Assembly (NCBI RefSeq): GCF_002289565.1
Contig: NZ_NTFY01000033.1
Location: forward strand, 1-64,000
Origin: Rhodopirellula sp. SM50
Lineage (GTDB): Bacteria; Planctomycetota; Planctomycetia; Pirellulales; Pirellulaceae
Length of the DNA stretch: 64,000 nucleotides
Reading direction: 5' to 3'
Made by a program: the position numbers and the translations under genes. Shown here one piece after another: positions 26,572-33,000 of this stretch (the stretch's first letter is position 1; every line of letters begins with the position of its first letter). The notes beneath the pieces are model-generated. The model was not told the origin of the DNA, made no database searches, and was given only the letters and a program-made list of their open reading frames with translations.

Positions 26572-28134
26572 TTAGGCCGCCGGCAAGTAGCCAGCGACCT
26601 TGGTCATTCCAAACAGAGCCGCAACGCCTCTTTCGACGTCGGACTCGATCAACGCCTTCAGCAATCCAAGTCCGATTGCTTCCGGCTTGCTGACCGGCAT
26701 CGCAACCACAGAATCGCTCAGCGTGCGAACGCCTTGCGATTCGGCCGCGAAGACCGGCGTAAATTGGTGAATCGGTGTATGAATACCGATTCGTCGTACG
26801 GCCGCGACCGTTTCACCAAAGCGTCCGGCCGGCGCGTTTTCGTATCCATCCGACAGAACGAATACGACATCCGGATCGGACTTCAGCAACTGAACCAATC
26901 CTGCCGCCAGCGACGTGTCGCCTGACGGTTCGACCAGTTCGTAGCTGTCGATCGCTCGGCCATCCGAAGTAATGGCAACGGCGTCATCGGCAGTTGCCGA
27001 CAACAGGTCGCGTAGAGCTAGGGCCGTCGCGATTGGACGACGAGCCTGTGTGTCGTGACCGATCATCGATTGCGATGCATCGATCAGCACACCCACTCGC
27101 TCGAACTGTACCGGCAGCCCTGCGGCGGCCGTTTCCGCCTTGTTGCGAAGGGCCAGGCGAATTTCATCGGTCATGCCCATCTCGAAAGTGTAAACGTACA
27201 GTCGAACTGCGTCGTACTTCGCCGGATCGAACTCGACCTCAACACCCGACTGTTCCGCCTTTCGCTGAACGGCGATCTTTTGACCGGTCGTCAGTTGAGA
27301 CTTCGTCAGTTCGAGCACTTCGGCGCTGGTACGATCCTTGTGATATCGGCTTCGCAGACCTTCCATCGTTTCCGGTGGCAGCACTGCTCCGCGATCGAAG
27401 TCGGACTTCGCGTCACGGTACGCCGCCAAACGACCAAGCGTTGCGCCAGTCTCGTCACCAAGAACGAAACGCACGCATTGTTCGACTCGGCCTGCAGCGT
27501 CGTCCCGAACGAAACGCGTCACGTTCTGGCGAACAATCTGCGTTTCCTTTTCGGTACGCTCATCCGGCGACTTCGCCAACACGCTGCGTAGGATGCTTGC
27601 CGTTCGGCGCCCCCACGCGTGCGTCATCGCGACCCGCAGCTTTTCGCGGTACTTGACTGCCCAGAACTCCAGACCGCCAGCACCGAGGATTTCGCTCAGG
27701 ATCAATCGACGCGTTCGCGCGTTGTTGACGCGGTCACGACGTAGCATTCCGAACAACTTCAGCATTCGCTGCGTCGGCAGTCCGCGGACCAGGAGCGTCA
27801 TTGCCGCTGCTTCGAACTCGGCCGGCAGGATTCCGCCGTCGCGAGTCGTTTGCAGCAATCGACGCACACCGATCTGTCGACTGTAGTCCGTCACGCCCGG
27901 GAGCATCAGAGCTGCGGTGTAAACGTCACGATCGATGTCGAACAGGTCGTGATGTGCCGCCTCAACGGCTGCGGCTTGTTCTTCACGTGAGTTATAGAAC
28001 GTGCCGCGGCCGGTAGCCGTTGCGACCGAGTCAAGGAAGGAACCGAATGCAAGCGGCAGCAATTCACGCTGCGTTTCAGTCAGCCCAAACGCTTGCTTGC
28101 GATCGTCGACTTGCGTTGCGATCAGATTTTGCAT
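26572..28134 (-). CDS. Ro60/TROVE-like vWA-domain protein
   Basis: This is a 520-residue protein with an N-terminal all-helical region (residues about 30-330) and a C-terminal von Willebrand A domain. The MIDAS metal site is complete: DASQS near residue 363, the threonine in SGDTSLAAGL, and the aspartate in FVLSDGYEN. Helical ring plus vWA is the architecture of Ro60/Rsr proteins, which bind misfolded RNAs and tRNA-like Y RNAs. The TROVE assignment itself is by architecture, not by a clear signature. Its position directly downstream of about 31 tRNA genes on the same strand fits an RNA-binding role. Confidence 0.7.
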   Translation of the reverse strand: MQNLIATQVDDRKQAFGLTETQRELLPLAFGSFLDSVATATGRGTFYNSREEQAAAVEAAHHDLFDIDRDVYTAALMLPGVTDYSRQIGVRRLLQTTRDGGILPAEFEAAAMTLLVRGLPTQRMLKLFGMLRRDRVNNARTRRLILSEILGAGGLEFWAVKYREKLRVAMTHAWGRRTASILRSVLAKSPDERTEKETQIVRQNVTRFVRDDAAGRVEQCVRFVLGDETGATLGRLAAYRDAKSDFDRGAVLPPETMEGLRSRYHKDRTSAEVLELTKSQLTTGQKIAVQRKAEQSGVEVEFDPAKYDAVRLYVYTFEMGMTDEIRLALRNKAETAAAGLPVQFERVGVLIDASQSMIGHDTQARRPIATALALRDLLSATADDAVAITSDGRAIDSYELVEPSGDTSLAAGLVQLLKSDPDVVFVLSDGYENAPAGRFGETVAAVRRIGIHTPIHQFTPVFAAESQGVRTLSDSVVAMPVSKPEAIGLGLLKALIESDVERGVAALFGMTKVAGYLPAA

Positions 28135-28140
28135 GGCGAA

Positions 28141-28231
28141 AGAAGTTTGAAGTGAGAGGGGGGGAGTGTGAAAGTCTGAGGAATGAGTCGGAGTCTTATT
28201 TCAAACTTCGAACTTCACTCTTCAAACTTCT
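28141..28231. repeat. inverted repeat upstream of Ro-like gene
   Basis: AGAAGTTTGAAGTGAGAG (28141) and CACTCTTCAAACTTCT (28215-28231) form a long-range inverted repeat in the 258-base gap between the tRNA array and the vWA gene. It would place a hairpin in the leader of the vWA transcript. Confidence 0.6.
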
Positions 28232-28393
28232 AAAGGTTGTGATGCAAAAGTGCCGGGATAAGGTTCTGGTCAATGCCTTTCAAAAGGTCCTGAACCTTTC
28301 GCGTTGGTAACACGCACTGAATTGACGAGAGAGTCCCCGGCGACACGGTTCCGAAGAACCATGGAAGGATTTCGAGGTAGGTTGCCAGTCATG

Positions 28394-28467
28394 TTTCAAG
28401 CACGGGACTCGAACCCGTTACATTCAGATTAAGAATCTGATGCTCTAACCAAATGAGCTAGCTGTAA
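28394..28467 (-). tRNA. tRNA-Lys(CTT), imperfect acceptor
   Basis: The anticodon arm TCAGA-TTCTTAA-TCTGA gives CTT. T arm ACGGG-TTCGAGT-CCCGT. Two of seven acceptor pairs are mismatched, so function is doubtful. Confidence 0.7.
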
Positions 28468-28490
28468 TGACGTGCTAGTCCTCGAATCAG

Positions 28491-28561
28491 AAACGCTGGT
28501 GGGAGTCGAACCCACTTCGACCGGGTTGCAGCCGGTTGCCTGGCCATCTGGCTCCAGCGTT
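28491..28561 (-). tRNA. tRNA-Cys(GCA)
   Basis: Anticodon arm ACCGG-CTGCAAC-CCGGT gives GCA. The acceptor AACGCTG/CAGCGTT is perfect and the discriminator is T, as usual for cysteine. Confidence 0.9.
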
Positions 28562-28631
28562 TTGTTGTCCGCCGTTGCGACGGACACGTTTCAGTCTTTG
28601 TCTCTAAAAGTAGTCGTCTCTATTAGATCCA

Positions 28632-28799
28632 TCAAAAGCGGCCCGACTTGAGACAACATCGTTTGAAGCGTTGTCCGCTACCGCATGGGCAGGGATCATT
28701 GCGTCCGAGTTTTTCCTCGAGCTGCTTTTCGCCATGGACAACCCGCACTCCACACTTGACTTGCGTTTCCGATGGGAATCCGCGTCGTCGTTTACTCAT
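28632..28799 (-). CDS. SEC-C motif mini-protein inside the tRNA array
   Basis: This is a protein of about 55 residues consisting of a basic N-terminus ([11 protein letters not shown]) and a C-terminal SEC-C zinc motif ([18 protein letters not shown]). SEC-C motifs bind zinc and contact SecB, ribosomes or other partners. They are best known at the C-terminus of SecA and also occur in small free-standing proteins. The gene lies between tRNA-Cys and tRNA-Arg genes on the same strand, so it should share their transcript. The start is the first Met after the tRNA-derived sequence. Its function within the array is unknown. Confidence 0.7.
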   Translation of the reverse strand: MSKRRRGFPSETQVKCGVRVVHGEKQLEEKLGRNDPCPCGSGQRFKRCCLKSGRF

Positions 28800-28888
28800 C
28801 GGCTCGAAAGCAATGGTCTTCGTTATGCTCGTGTTCGTATCGCATTGGTCCGCTCCGGTGTGAGTGATCAACGTTTGTTGGTAACAAG

Positions 28889-28961
28889 TGCTCTCGCCAG
28901 GAATCGAACCTGGTCTACGACCTTCGCAAAGTCGCGTGCGAATCCGGCACACTCCGAGAAC
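28889..28961 (-). tRNA. tRNA-Arg(GCG)
   Basis: Anticodon arm CGACT-TTGCGAA-GGTCG gives GCG. Acceptor GTTCTCG/CGAGAGC pairs with one wobble. T loop TTCGATT. Confidence 0.85.
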
Positions 28962-28986
28962 ATGCTGGGCTCATCGAAGAGCCGAG

Positions 28987-29058
28987 TAACCCGCCCAGGA
29001 ATCGAACCTGGTCCGACAGTTTCGAAGACTGCCATGCTGTCCAGCACACCCGCGAGTC
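28987..29058 (-). tRNA. tRNA-Arg(TCG)
   Basis: Anticodon arm GCAGT-CTTCGAA-ACTGT gives TCG. Acceptor GACTCGC/GCGGGTT pairs with several wobbles. T loop TTCGATT. Confidence 0.8.
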
Positions 29059-29082
29059 ATTTGATTAATACATAGTCACAAG

Positions 29083-29156
29083 AGCCGACGACTGGGTTCG
29101 CACCAGCATGGTCTGCTTTACAAGAGCAGCGCCTTTCTAAATCGAGCCACGTCGGC
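29083..29156 (-). tRNA. tRNA-Thr(TGT)
   Basis: Anticodon arm CTGCT-CTTGTAA-AGCAG gives TGT. Acceptor GCCGACG/CGTCGGC is perfect. The T loop is TGCGAAC instead of the usual TTCGAAC, a deviation seen in several array members. Confidence 0.82.
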
Positions 29157-29173
29157 TTGGGTTGTCATATCAG

Positions 29174-29253
29174 TAGCCCGACCAGGAATCGAACCCGGAA
29201 CTTCTGGTTAGAAGCCAGAGATGATGTCCGTTTCACCATCGAGCCAGGATTAG
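29174..29253 (-). tRNA. tRNA-Arg(TCT), unpaired 5' acceptor strand
   Basis: Anticodon arm TCTGG-CTTCTAA-CCAGA gives TCT and the T arm is good. The 3' acceptor strand TCGGGCT finds no partner at the 5' end, where unrelated sequence (CTAATCC) stands. The 5' boundary is therefore a guess. Confidence 0.6.
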
Positions 29254-29254
29254 C

Positions 29255-29335
29255 TTGTTAGCAGTTAGCGAGCTAGCAATTAGCTTTTGAGGATCTGGGC
29301 TGTCACAGTCCGCCTAACCCGCTAATCGGCTAACA
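29255..29335. repeat. gttagc-type palindromic spacer
   Basis: Between two arginine tRNA genes lies a spacer rich in gttagc/gctaac units (gttagcagttagcgagctagc, then ctaatcggctaacagc). It can fold back on itself and resembles dispersed repeats found in other planctomycetes. Confidence 0.5.
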
Positions 29336-29354
29336 GCAAATTCGCTATTCAAAG

Positions 29355-29434
29355 TAGCCCGACCAGGATTCGAACCTGGAACCTCTCGTTCGAAGCGAGA
29401 CATGATGTCCGTTTCACCATCGAGCCATATTGGA
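29355..29434 (-). tRNA. tRNA-Arg(TCG) second copy, unpaired 5' acceptor strand
   Basis: Anticodon arm TCTCG-CTTCGAA-CGAGA gives TCG. D and T arms match the tRNA-Arg at 29174 almost exactly. The 3' acceptor strand is again TCGGGCT, with no complement at the 5' end. Confidence 0.6.
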
Positions 29435-29438
29435 AAAG

Positions 29439-29524
29439 CGGAAGGCAAGGGATTTGAACCCTCATCACCTCTTGGTGGCACGCATTAGCAGTGCGGCCCG
29501 GCAAACCGTATCCGGCTACCTCCC
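29439..29524 (-). tRNA. tRNA-Ser(GCT)
   Basis: A type II tRNA with a long variable arm. Anticodon loop CTGCTAA gives GCT. Acceptor GGGAGGT/GCCTTCC pairs throughout, and the discriminator is G as in serine tRNAs. Confidence 0.85.
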
Positions 29525-29534
29525 GAAAGTTGAG

Positions 29535-29616
29535 TGGACCGGAAGGGAATCGAACCCTTCTCACCGATCTTGCAAGGATCAGTCGCCCGCAGAGTTTGCT
29601 ACACGGCGAACATGCC
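29535..29616 (-). tRNA. tRNA-Ala(TGC)-like, irregular D arm
   Basis: Anticodon arm TGATC-CTTGCAA-GATCG gives TGC, and T arm AAGGG-TTCGATT-CCCTT is regular. The D arm is long and the 5' acceptor pairs only partly with CCGGTCC. Confidence 0.6.
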
Positions 29617-29632
29617 AGCCCATTTCACTCAG

Positions 29633-29703
29633 AGGTCCGTCCGGGAATTGAACCCGGTCTTCGTCCATACCACAGACGCGTGCTGCCGCAACACTTACAG
29701 ACC
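29633..29703 (-). tRNA. tRNA-Thr(GGT)
   Basis: Anticodon arm CGTCT-GTGGTAT-GGACG gives GGT. Acceptor GGTCTGT/ACGGACC is complete. T loop TTCAATT. Confidence 0.82.
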
Positions 29704-29790
29704 TTCTTCCCGTTGGACGAGCGCCCCGTACGTTTCGTGTTAGAAGAGGACCTTGCACCGTTGCGGGTTCGCCTCTTTCAAACTTTTCAG

Positions 29791-29881
29791 TACCCAGAGC
29801 AGGGGTCGAACCTGCAAACACTCGGGTTGCTGTGTCTATTGCCGGAAGGGCTCGTCGCACTGCCGATTGGCGTACCTGGGC
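29791..29881 (-). tRNA. type II tRNA-like gene, anticodon unresolved
   Basis: 91 nt with a good acceptor (GCCCAGG/TCTGGGT), a Leu-like D arm and a regular T arm. No five-pair anticodon stem can be formed in the middle, so the gene is probably degenerate. The 85 bases before it (29704-29790) also look like tRNA debris, with an Arg(TCT)-like loop CTTCTAA. Confidence 0.45.
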
Positions 29882-29893
29882 GTTTTGAAAAAG

Positions 29894-29965
29894 TAGTCCT
29901 GGATGGAATCGAACCATCGTTTCCTGCGTGTAAAACAGGCGTCGTAGCCGTTGGACCACAGGATT
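29894..29965 (-). tRNA. tRNA-Val(TAC)
   Basis: Anticodon arm CCTGT-TTTACAC-GCAGG gives TAC. Acceptor AATCCTG/CAGGACT has one A-C mismatch. T arm GATGG-TTCGATT-CCATC. Confidence 0.8.
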
Positions 29966-29976
29966 GCGTTTGTCAG

Positions 29977-30047
29977 CACGTCCCCAAGGATTTGAACCCT
30001 GACTTACTGGTTTGGAATCAGCAGTGCTACCGTTACACCAAGGACGT
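29977..30047 (-). tRNA. tRNA-Trp(CCA)
   Basis: Anticodon loop TTCCAAA gives CCA, with one mismatch at the base of the stem. Acceptor ACGTCCT/GGGACGT is complete and the discriminator is G, as in tryptophan tRNAs. Confidence 0.78.
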
Positions 30048-30057
30048 GTGAGTGAAG

Positions 30058-30132
30058 TGGGAACGCAAGGAATCGCACCTCTCGCCGACTACCACGCAAT
30101 TCAATGCAGAAGGCTTTTCAAAAAAACCTCCC
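30058..30132 (-). tRNA. degenerate tRNA-like remnant
   Basis: Acceptor GGGAGGT/CGTTCCC pairs over five positions and a T arm with loop TGCGATT is present. The D arm is vestigial and no proper anticodon stem forms. Confidence 0.35.
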
Positions 30133-30160
30133 GTGTGGAAACGCTCCCAAGTTTTTCAGG

Positions 30161-30236
30161 CGGAAGCCGTGGGACTCGAACCCACAACGGTTTAACCCGC
30201 AGCTGTTTTCAAGCTGGACCAGCTCCCGCGGCTCTT
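30161..30236 (-). tRNA. tRNA-Ser-like, altered anticodon loop
   Basis: A serine-type variable arm (CGGGTTAAACCG), discriminator G and a perfect T arm. The anticodon stem CAGCT/AGCTG encloses TGAAAAC, which lacks the invariant U33. A shifted reading would give the Ser anticodon TGA. Two acceptor pairs are lost. Confidence 0.5.
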
Positions 30237-30315
30237 GCCTTCACCCTCCCTAGTCGGTCGGCGGCCGAGCCTTGCGTCCGGCCGGGTGACTTCCGAGTGT
30301 TGCGATTGCTCGCAG

Positions 30316-30390
30316 TGACGTGAGCGGGAATCGAACCCGCGGACTCCTGGCTGAGAACCAAGCGATTCTGCCATCAGAATCTACCACGCC
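30316..30390 (-). tRNA. tRNA-Glu(CTC)
   Basis: Anticodon arm CTTGG-TTCTCAG-CCAGG gives CTC. Acceptor GGCGTGG/TCACGTC pairs with wobbles. T loop TTCGATT. Confidence 0.85.
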
Positions 30391-30415
30391 ATCGTTTTGC
30401 GTCGTTTGAAGCGAG

Positions 30416-30487
30416 TACCGCATGGGAGTTTCGATCTCCCTCCTGCTGTCTGAAAAACAGCCGACCTAGCCAGTAGTCGAATGCGGC
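30416..30487 (-). tRNA. tRNA-Glu(TTC)
   Basis: Anticodon arm GCTGT-TTTTCAG-ACAGC gives TTC. Acceptor GCCGCAT/ATGCGGT is complete. The T loop is ATCGAAA, losing the usual first T. Confidence 0.8.
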
Positions 30488-30496
30488 ATGTAAAAG

Positions 30497-30572
30497 GGTG
30501 ACCAACCGGAATTGAACCGGCGACAAACTCATTCACAGTGAGTCTCTGGAAACCAGCACCAGATCTGGCCAC
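30497..30572 (-). tRNA. tRNA-His(GTG)
   Basis: Anticodon arm ACTCA-CTGTGAA-TGAGT gives GTG. Acceptor GTGGCCA/TGGTCAC is complete, and discriminator C is as in histidine tRNAs. The D arm is enlarged. Confidence 0.82.
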
Positions 30573-30574
30573 AG

Positions 30575-30645
30575 TCGGGTATCAGTGAGTCGCACACTGT
30601 CCATGCGTGGTCCCAAACCACACCGCTTACTCCAAGCTATACCCG
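30575..30645 (-). tRNA. tRNA-Pro(TGG)
   Basis: Anticodon arm TGTGG-TTTGGGA-CCACG gives TGG. Acceptor CGGGTAT/ATACCCG is perfect. T loop TGCGACT. Confidence 0.82.
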
Positions 30646-30660
30646 CAATTTTTCAACAAG

Positions 30661-30735
30661 CGCCGAGGACAGGAATCGAACCTGTGTGTGCCTGATTCAG
30701 AGTCAGGTGCAACGACCAGCAGTTGCCGCCTCGGT
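30661..30735 (-). tRNA. tRNA-Gln(CTG)
   Basis: Anticodon arm CCTGA-CTCTGAA-TCAGG gives CTG. Acceptor ACCGAGG/CCTCGGC is paired except at position 1. Discriminator G. Confidence 0.85.
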
Positions 30736-30753
30736 GTTTCAACTTTTAAGAAG

Positions 30754-30821
30754 CACTCCGTCCGGGAATCGCACCCGATCAGCGGGCTTCAAAGGCCCAC
30801 GTCGCGTCTACGCGCCGGAGA
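30754..30821 (-). tRNA. tRNA-Gln(TTG)
   Basis: Anticodon arm TGGGC-CTTTGAA-GCCCG gives TTG. The acceptor pairs at five of seven positions. T loop TGCGATT. Confidence 0.72.
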
Positions 30822-30840
30822 GAATTGCAATCGCTCCAAG

Positions 30841-30912
30841 CTCCGGCGGAAGGACTCGAACCTTCACTCGTCTCCTTAACAGGGAGCCGCCTTACCATTG
30901 GGCCACACCGGA
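30841..30912 (-). tRNA. tRNA-Asn(GTT)
   Basis: Anticodon loop CTGTTAA gives GTT on a four-pair stem. Acceptor TCCGGTG/CGCCGGA is complete, discriminator G. T loop TTCGAGT. Confidence 0.85.
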
Positions 30913-30920
30913 TTCTGCAA

Positions 30921-30991
30921 AGCGCCCAGTGGGAGTCGAACCCACACTTCCGCCATGGCAAGGCAGCAGGCTACCGCTACATCATGGGCGC
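30921..30991 (-). tRNA. tRNA-Gly(GCC)
   Basis: Anticodon arm CTGCC-TTGCCAT-GGCGG gives GCC. Acceptor GCGCCCA/TGGGCGC is perfect, discriminator T. Confidence 0.88.
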
Positions 30992-31046
30992 AAAATTGCA
31001 TCACAACCAAATTGTCAAAGATCATGGATGCACGAGGCATCCAAAG

Positions 31047-31117
31047 AGCACCGAGTCGGAGTCGAACCGACGTCTCCTCGTTACGACGGAGGGATCTTCC
31101 CGCTAGACGATCAGTGC
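31047..31117 (-). tRNA. tRNA-Thr(CGT)
   Basis: Anticodon loop GTCGTAA gives CGT, with one mismatch in the stem. Acceptor GCACTGA/TCGGTGC is complete. Discriminator T, as in the other two threonine genes. Confidence 0.72.
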
Positions 31118-31131
31118 TTGCTGTATTTCAG

Positions 31132-31204
31132 TGGGACCGGTGAGAATCGAACTCACATCGTTCGGTTTAAGAGACCGATGCATTACCTTGTCTGCCACAA
31201 TCCC
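31132..31204 (-). tRNA. tRNA-Lys(CTT)
   Basis: Anticodon arm TCGGT-CTCTTAA-ACCGA gives CTT. Acceptor GGGATTG/CGGTCCC is complete with wobbles. It is a second and better formed lysine CTT gene. Confidence 0.78.
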
Positions 31205-31234
31205 AAATTGTTTGTTGTCGTTGTTTCGTTTCAG

Positions 31235-31307
31235 TCGGCGTGGCGGGAATTGAACCCGCGACCGTCGCCTTATAAGGACGCCGCTCTCACCCCTGAGCTA
31301 CACGCCG
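31235..31307 (-). tRNA. tRNA-Ile(TAT)
   Basis: Anticodon loop CTTATAA gives TAT, reading AUA. Acceptor CGGCGTG/CACGCCG and T arm are perfect. Most bacteria read AUA with a modified CAT tRNA instead, so this anticodon is rare. Confidence 0.82.
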
Positions 31308-31319
31308 ATGCGTAGCAAG

Positions 31320-31416
31320 TGGGGCCGGAGAGATTCGAACTCTCGCCTGCACGACGACCAACGCATCGTGCGTCGGTGCCCGAAGTCCGTCATGCTGCCA
31401 GTTACACCACAACCCC
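31320..31416 (-). tRNA. tRNA-like gene with long hairpin in the variable region
   Basis: 97 nt. Acceptor GGGGTTG/CGGCCCC, D arm and T arm are good. A 31-base hairpin (arms CGACGCA/TGCGTTGGTCG) occupies the variable region. The anticodon stem is poor, and loop ...CTTCGGG... could be Arg(TCG) or Pro(CGG). Confidence 0.5.
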
Positions 31417-31487
31417 ATGAATCGATCAGGGGTATGCGTTTCAATCGCTGAAGCATGTTGGGTTCTCCTTCGTGTCGTTGTCGTAAG

Positions 31488-31559
31488 TGGTAGCCCTGGG
31501 AATTGAACTCAGCGCAACTCGGTTATCAGCCGTGTTTGGGCAACCAGCCCTCGACTACC
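31488..31559 (-). tRNA. tRNA-Ile(GAT)
   Basis: Anticodon arm CACGG-CTGATAA-CCGAG gives GAT with one mismatch. Acceptor GGTAGTC/GGCTACC is complete. T loop TTCAATT. Confidence 0.78.
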
Positions 31560-31577
31560 CTGTTGTTTCCATCCAAG

Positions 31578-31678
31578 TCGGACACCTCGGAGTCGAACCG
31601 CCCGTCGCGGAGCGACCCACAAATGAAAGCAGTCTCCTGCTCCCAAAGCAGGCGTGCTTCCATCTGCACCTGTATCCG
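31578..31678 (-). tRNA. tRNA-Pro(TGG) with inserted variable region
   Basis: Anticodon arm CCTGC-TTTGGGA-GCAGG gives TGG. Acceptor CGGATAC/GTGTCCG is complete. About 30 extra bases, including a GTCGCTCCGCGAC hairpin, separate the anticodon and T arms, giving a 101-nt gene. Confidence 0.65.
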
Positions 31679-31720
31679 ATGTGTGTTGCCGCTTCCGTCG
31701 GCGCATATCTCCCTTGTCAG

Positions 31721-31792
31721 TGGGCCGGGAGGCGCTCGAATCCTCGTCTGCGGTTCTTCAGACCGCCGCTAGACCGTCTCAGCTACCAGCCC
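31721..31792 (-). tRNA. tRNA-Phe(GAA)
   Basis: Anticodon arm GCGGT-CTGAAGA-ACCGC gives GAA. Acceptor GGGCTGG/CCGGCCC is complete. The T stem has one mismatch. Confidence 0.82.
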
Positions 31793-31832
31793 ATGTTGGG
31801 TTGTTCTGGGGTTGCCCGATTTGGACACGAAA

Positions 31833-31868
31833 AAAGGCTCGATGCCTGTGTGACACCGAGCCTTCATG
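31833..31868 (-). terminator. intrinsic terminator upstream of tRNA-Phe
   Basis: On the minus strand AAGGCTCGGTGTCACACAGG is followed by CATCGAGCCTTTTTT, a GGCTCG/CGAGCC stem with a T run. It would stop transcripts entering the array from the right, so the array promoter probably lies left of it (31793-31832). Confidence 0.65.
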
Positions 31869-31909
31869 TAGAAAGCAATTCGCTTGAAGCGAGTGTCACG
31901 TGAGCAATC

Positions 31910-31987
31910 GATACGGGGAATTGCCGGGCTGGAACGTATTGGCTAAAGACCAATCGCTACCGCCGAAGGCGTTCCCTTCGTGTATCC
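31910..31987 (-). tRNA. tRNA-Lys(TTT)-like, degenerate
   Basis: The anticodon stem ATTGG/CCAAT is perfect and encloses TCTTTAG (TTT if read normally, but position 33 is C). The acceptor pairs over five bases (GATAC/GTATC) and the T arm is distorted. It is the first member of the array in the transcription direction. Confidence 0.4.
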
Positions 31988-32270
31988 GTTCGAGTCGACT
32001 TGATTGCTGTTTGGTAAACATCGAACTGGGAAACTCTTGCTCGCTTGTCTGGGTGTGACTTGTGTGGACCAGCGTCGCCGGTTCTGGGGTAATAGACGCT
32101 ATCGGATCTGAATGGTTCGCGAAAAAAACTCGCTTTCACAAAACTAGATGCACTCGGTCGCGGGATTATTTCACGGTTGCAAGAAAAACTTTGCCATCTC
32201 TCGCACGATAGTCAAACGATTCGTCCATGCGTTTGTACTCGCAGGTTGCGAGATTTTCTTCACTAGCCAA

Positions 32271-32738
32271 TCACGAGGGCTCACCTTGCGCGCGAAGATG
32301 TCGGAGATGGTTAGCAGCATGGGCTGTGTGGATTTCCAGAATCTTCTCGCGTGGCAATCGGCCGAATCCCGGGTGAGGAGCGAAGCCGCCGGAGTGGTGA
32401 AGCAGACGCCCAACACTTGCCGCGAATGCCTCCACTTCGGTCGCATCCTCCAAATCATCTGGCGGAACGAACATCGGAGCCGTTCGAATCCCACGAGGAG
32501 AGTCTCCGCTGAGCACCTTGGGCAAAAGTATCCGTCGCACCAGAGGTCGCAATGGCGCAAAGAGCGACATCCAAACGGGATAGCCATCAACGCTGGAATC
32601 TTGCACCAAAACCAAGTGCCGGCAGATTTGTCCTAGCGACCAGTTCCCTTGACGGACATAGCCAGTCGCCAACAATTGCCGAGCATCGTCAACCGCCTTC
32701 CCCAGAGTTTCAAATTTCAAATCGCGGAGCGTACCCAT
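32271..32738 (-). CDS. DUF1569 protein, copy A
   Basis: This is a 155-residue protein of the DUF1569 family, a four-helix DinB-like fold. Characteristic parts are NWSLGQICRHLVLVQD near residue 33, with its metal-ligand-type histidine, and a late HTAHAANHLRHL. DinB-like proteins are metal-dependent thiol-linked enzymes or of unknown function. A paralogue about 85% identical lies on the other strand at 55171, and similarity continues through the intergenic DNA into a GNAT gene, so a block of about 0.8 kb has been duplicated in inverted orientation. Confidence 0.85.
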   Translation of the reverse strand: MGTLRDLKFETLGKAVDDARQLLATGYVRQGNWSLGQICRHLVLVQDSSVDGYPVWMSLFAPLRPLVRRILLPKVLSGDSPRGIRTAPMFVPPDDLEDATEVEAFAASVGRLLHHSGGFAPHPGFGRLPREKILEIHTAHAANHLRHLRAQGEPS

Positions 32739-32817
32739 GTCGTATCTGCCGTTTGCCTAAAATCAGTATCGATACAAAGCTCAGTATGGCCGACTCGCTC
32801 AATGATGGACATGAGTC

Positions 32818-33000
32818 ATGAATTCCCACGCAGTTTAATTTCGACTCGCTTGCGACGAAATTCACCAACAAATTCTTGCGTTACATCGCGATGCATTTGG
32901 CGTTGAAGAAGGCGAAGTGATTGCGCGCGCGGTACAAAAACCTTGCGACCTCGAGACCCAGCGTTATGCGGACCGAAATCGATGCGGAATGTGTCCAGTG
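32818..33000 (+). pseudogene. GNAT acetyltransferase remnant, copy A
   Basis: This is the remnant counterpart of the GNAT gene at 54834-55091. The ATG at 32818 runs into a stop after five codons. The frame is then recognisable as LALHRDAFGVEEGEV against ALHRDAFGAEEGEM in the other copy, after which similarity ends. It is a dead gene inside the inverted duplicate. Confidence 0.65.

Noticed and set aside
29491-30051. Plus-strand open frame of 186 codons across the tRNA array
   Set aside because: It reads through the complements of several tRNA genes; the recurring NRTL/EPG motifs come from T-arm sequences, not from a protein.
28394-31987. CRISPR array, because of regular short similar segments
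   Set aside because: The repeating segments are T arms and D arms of tRNA genes with varying spacing; no identical direct repeats are present.
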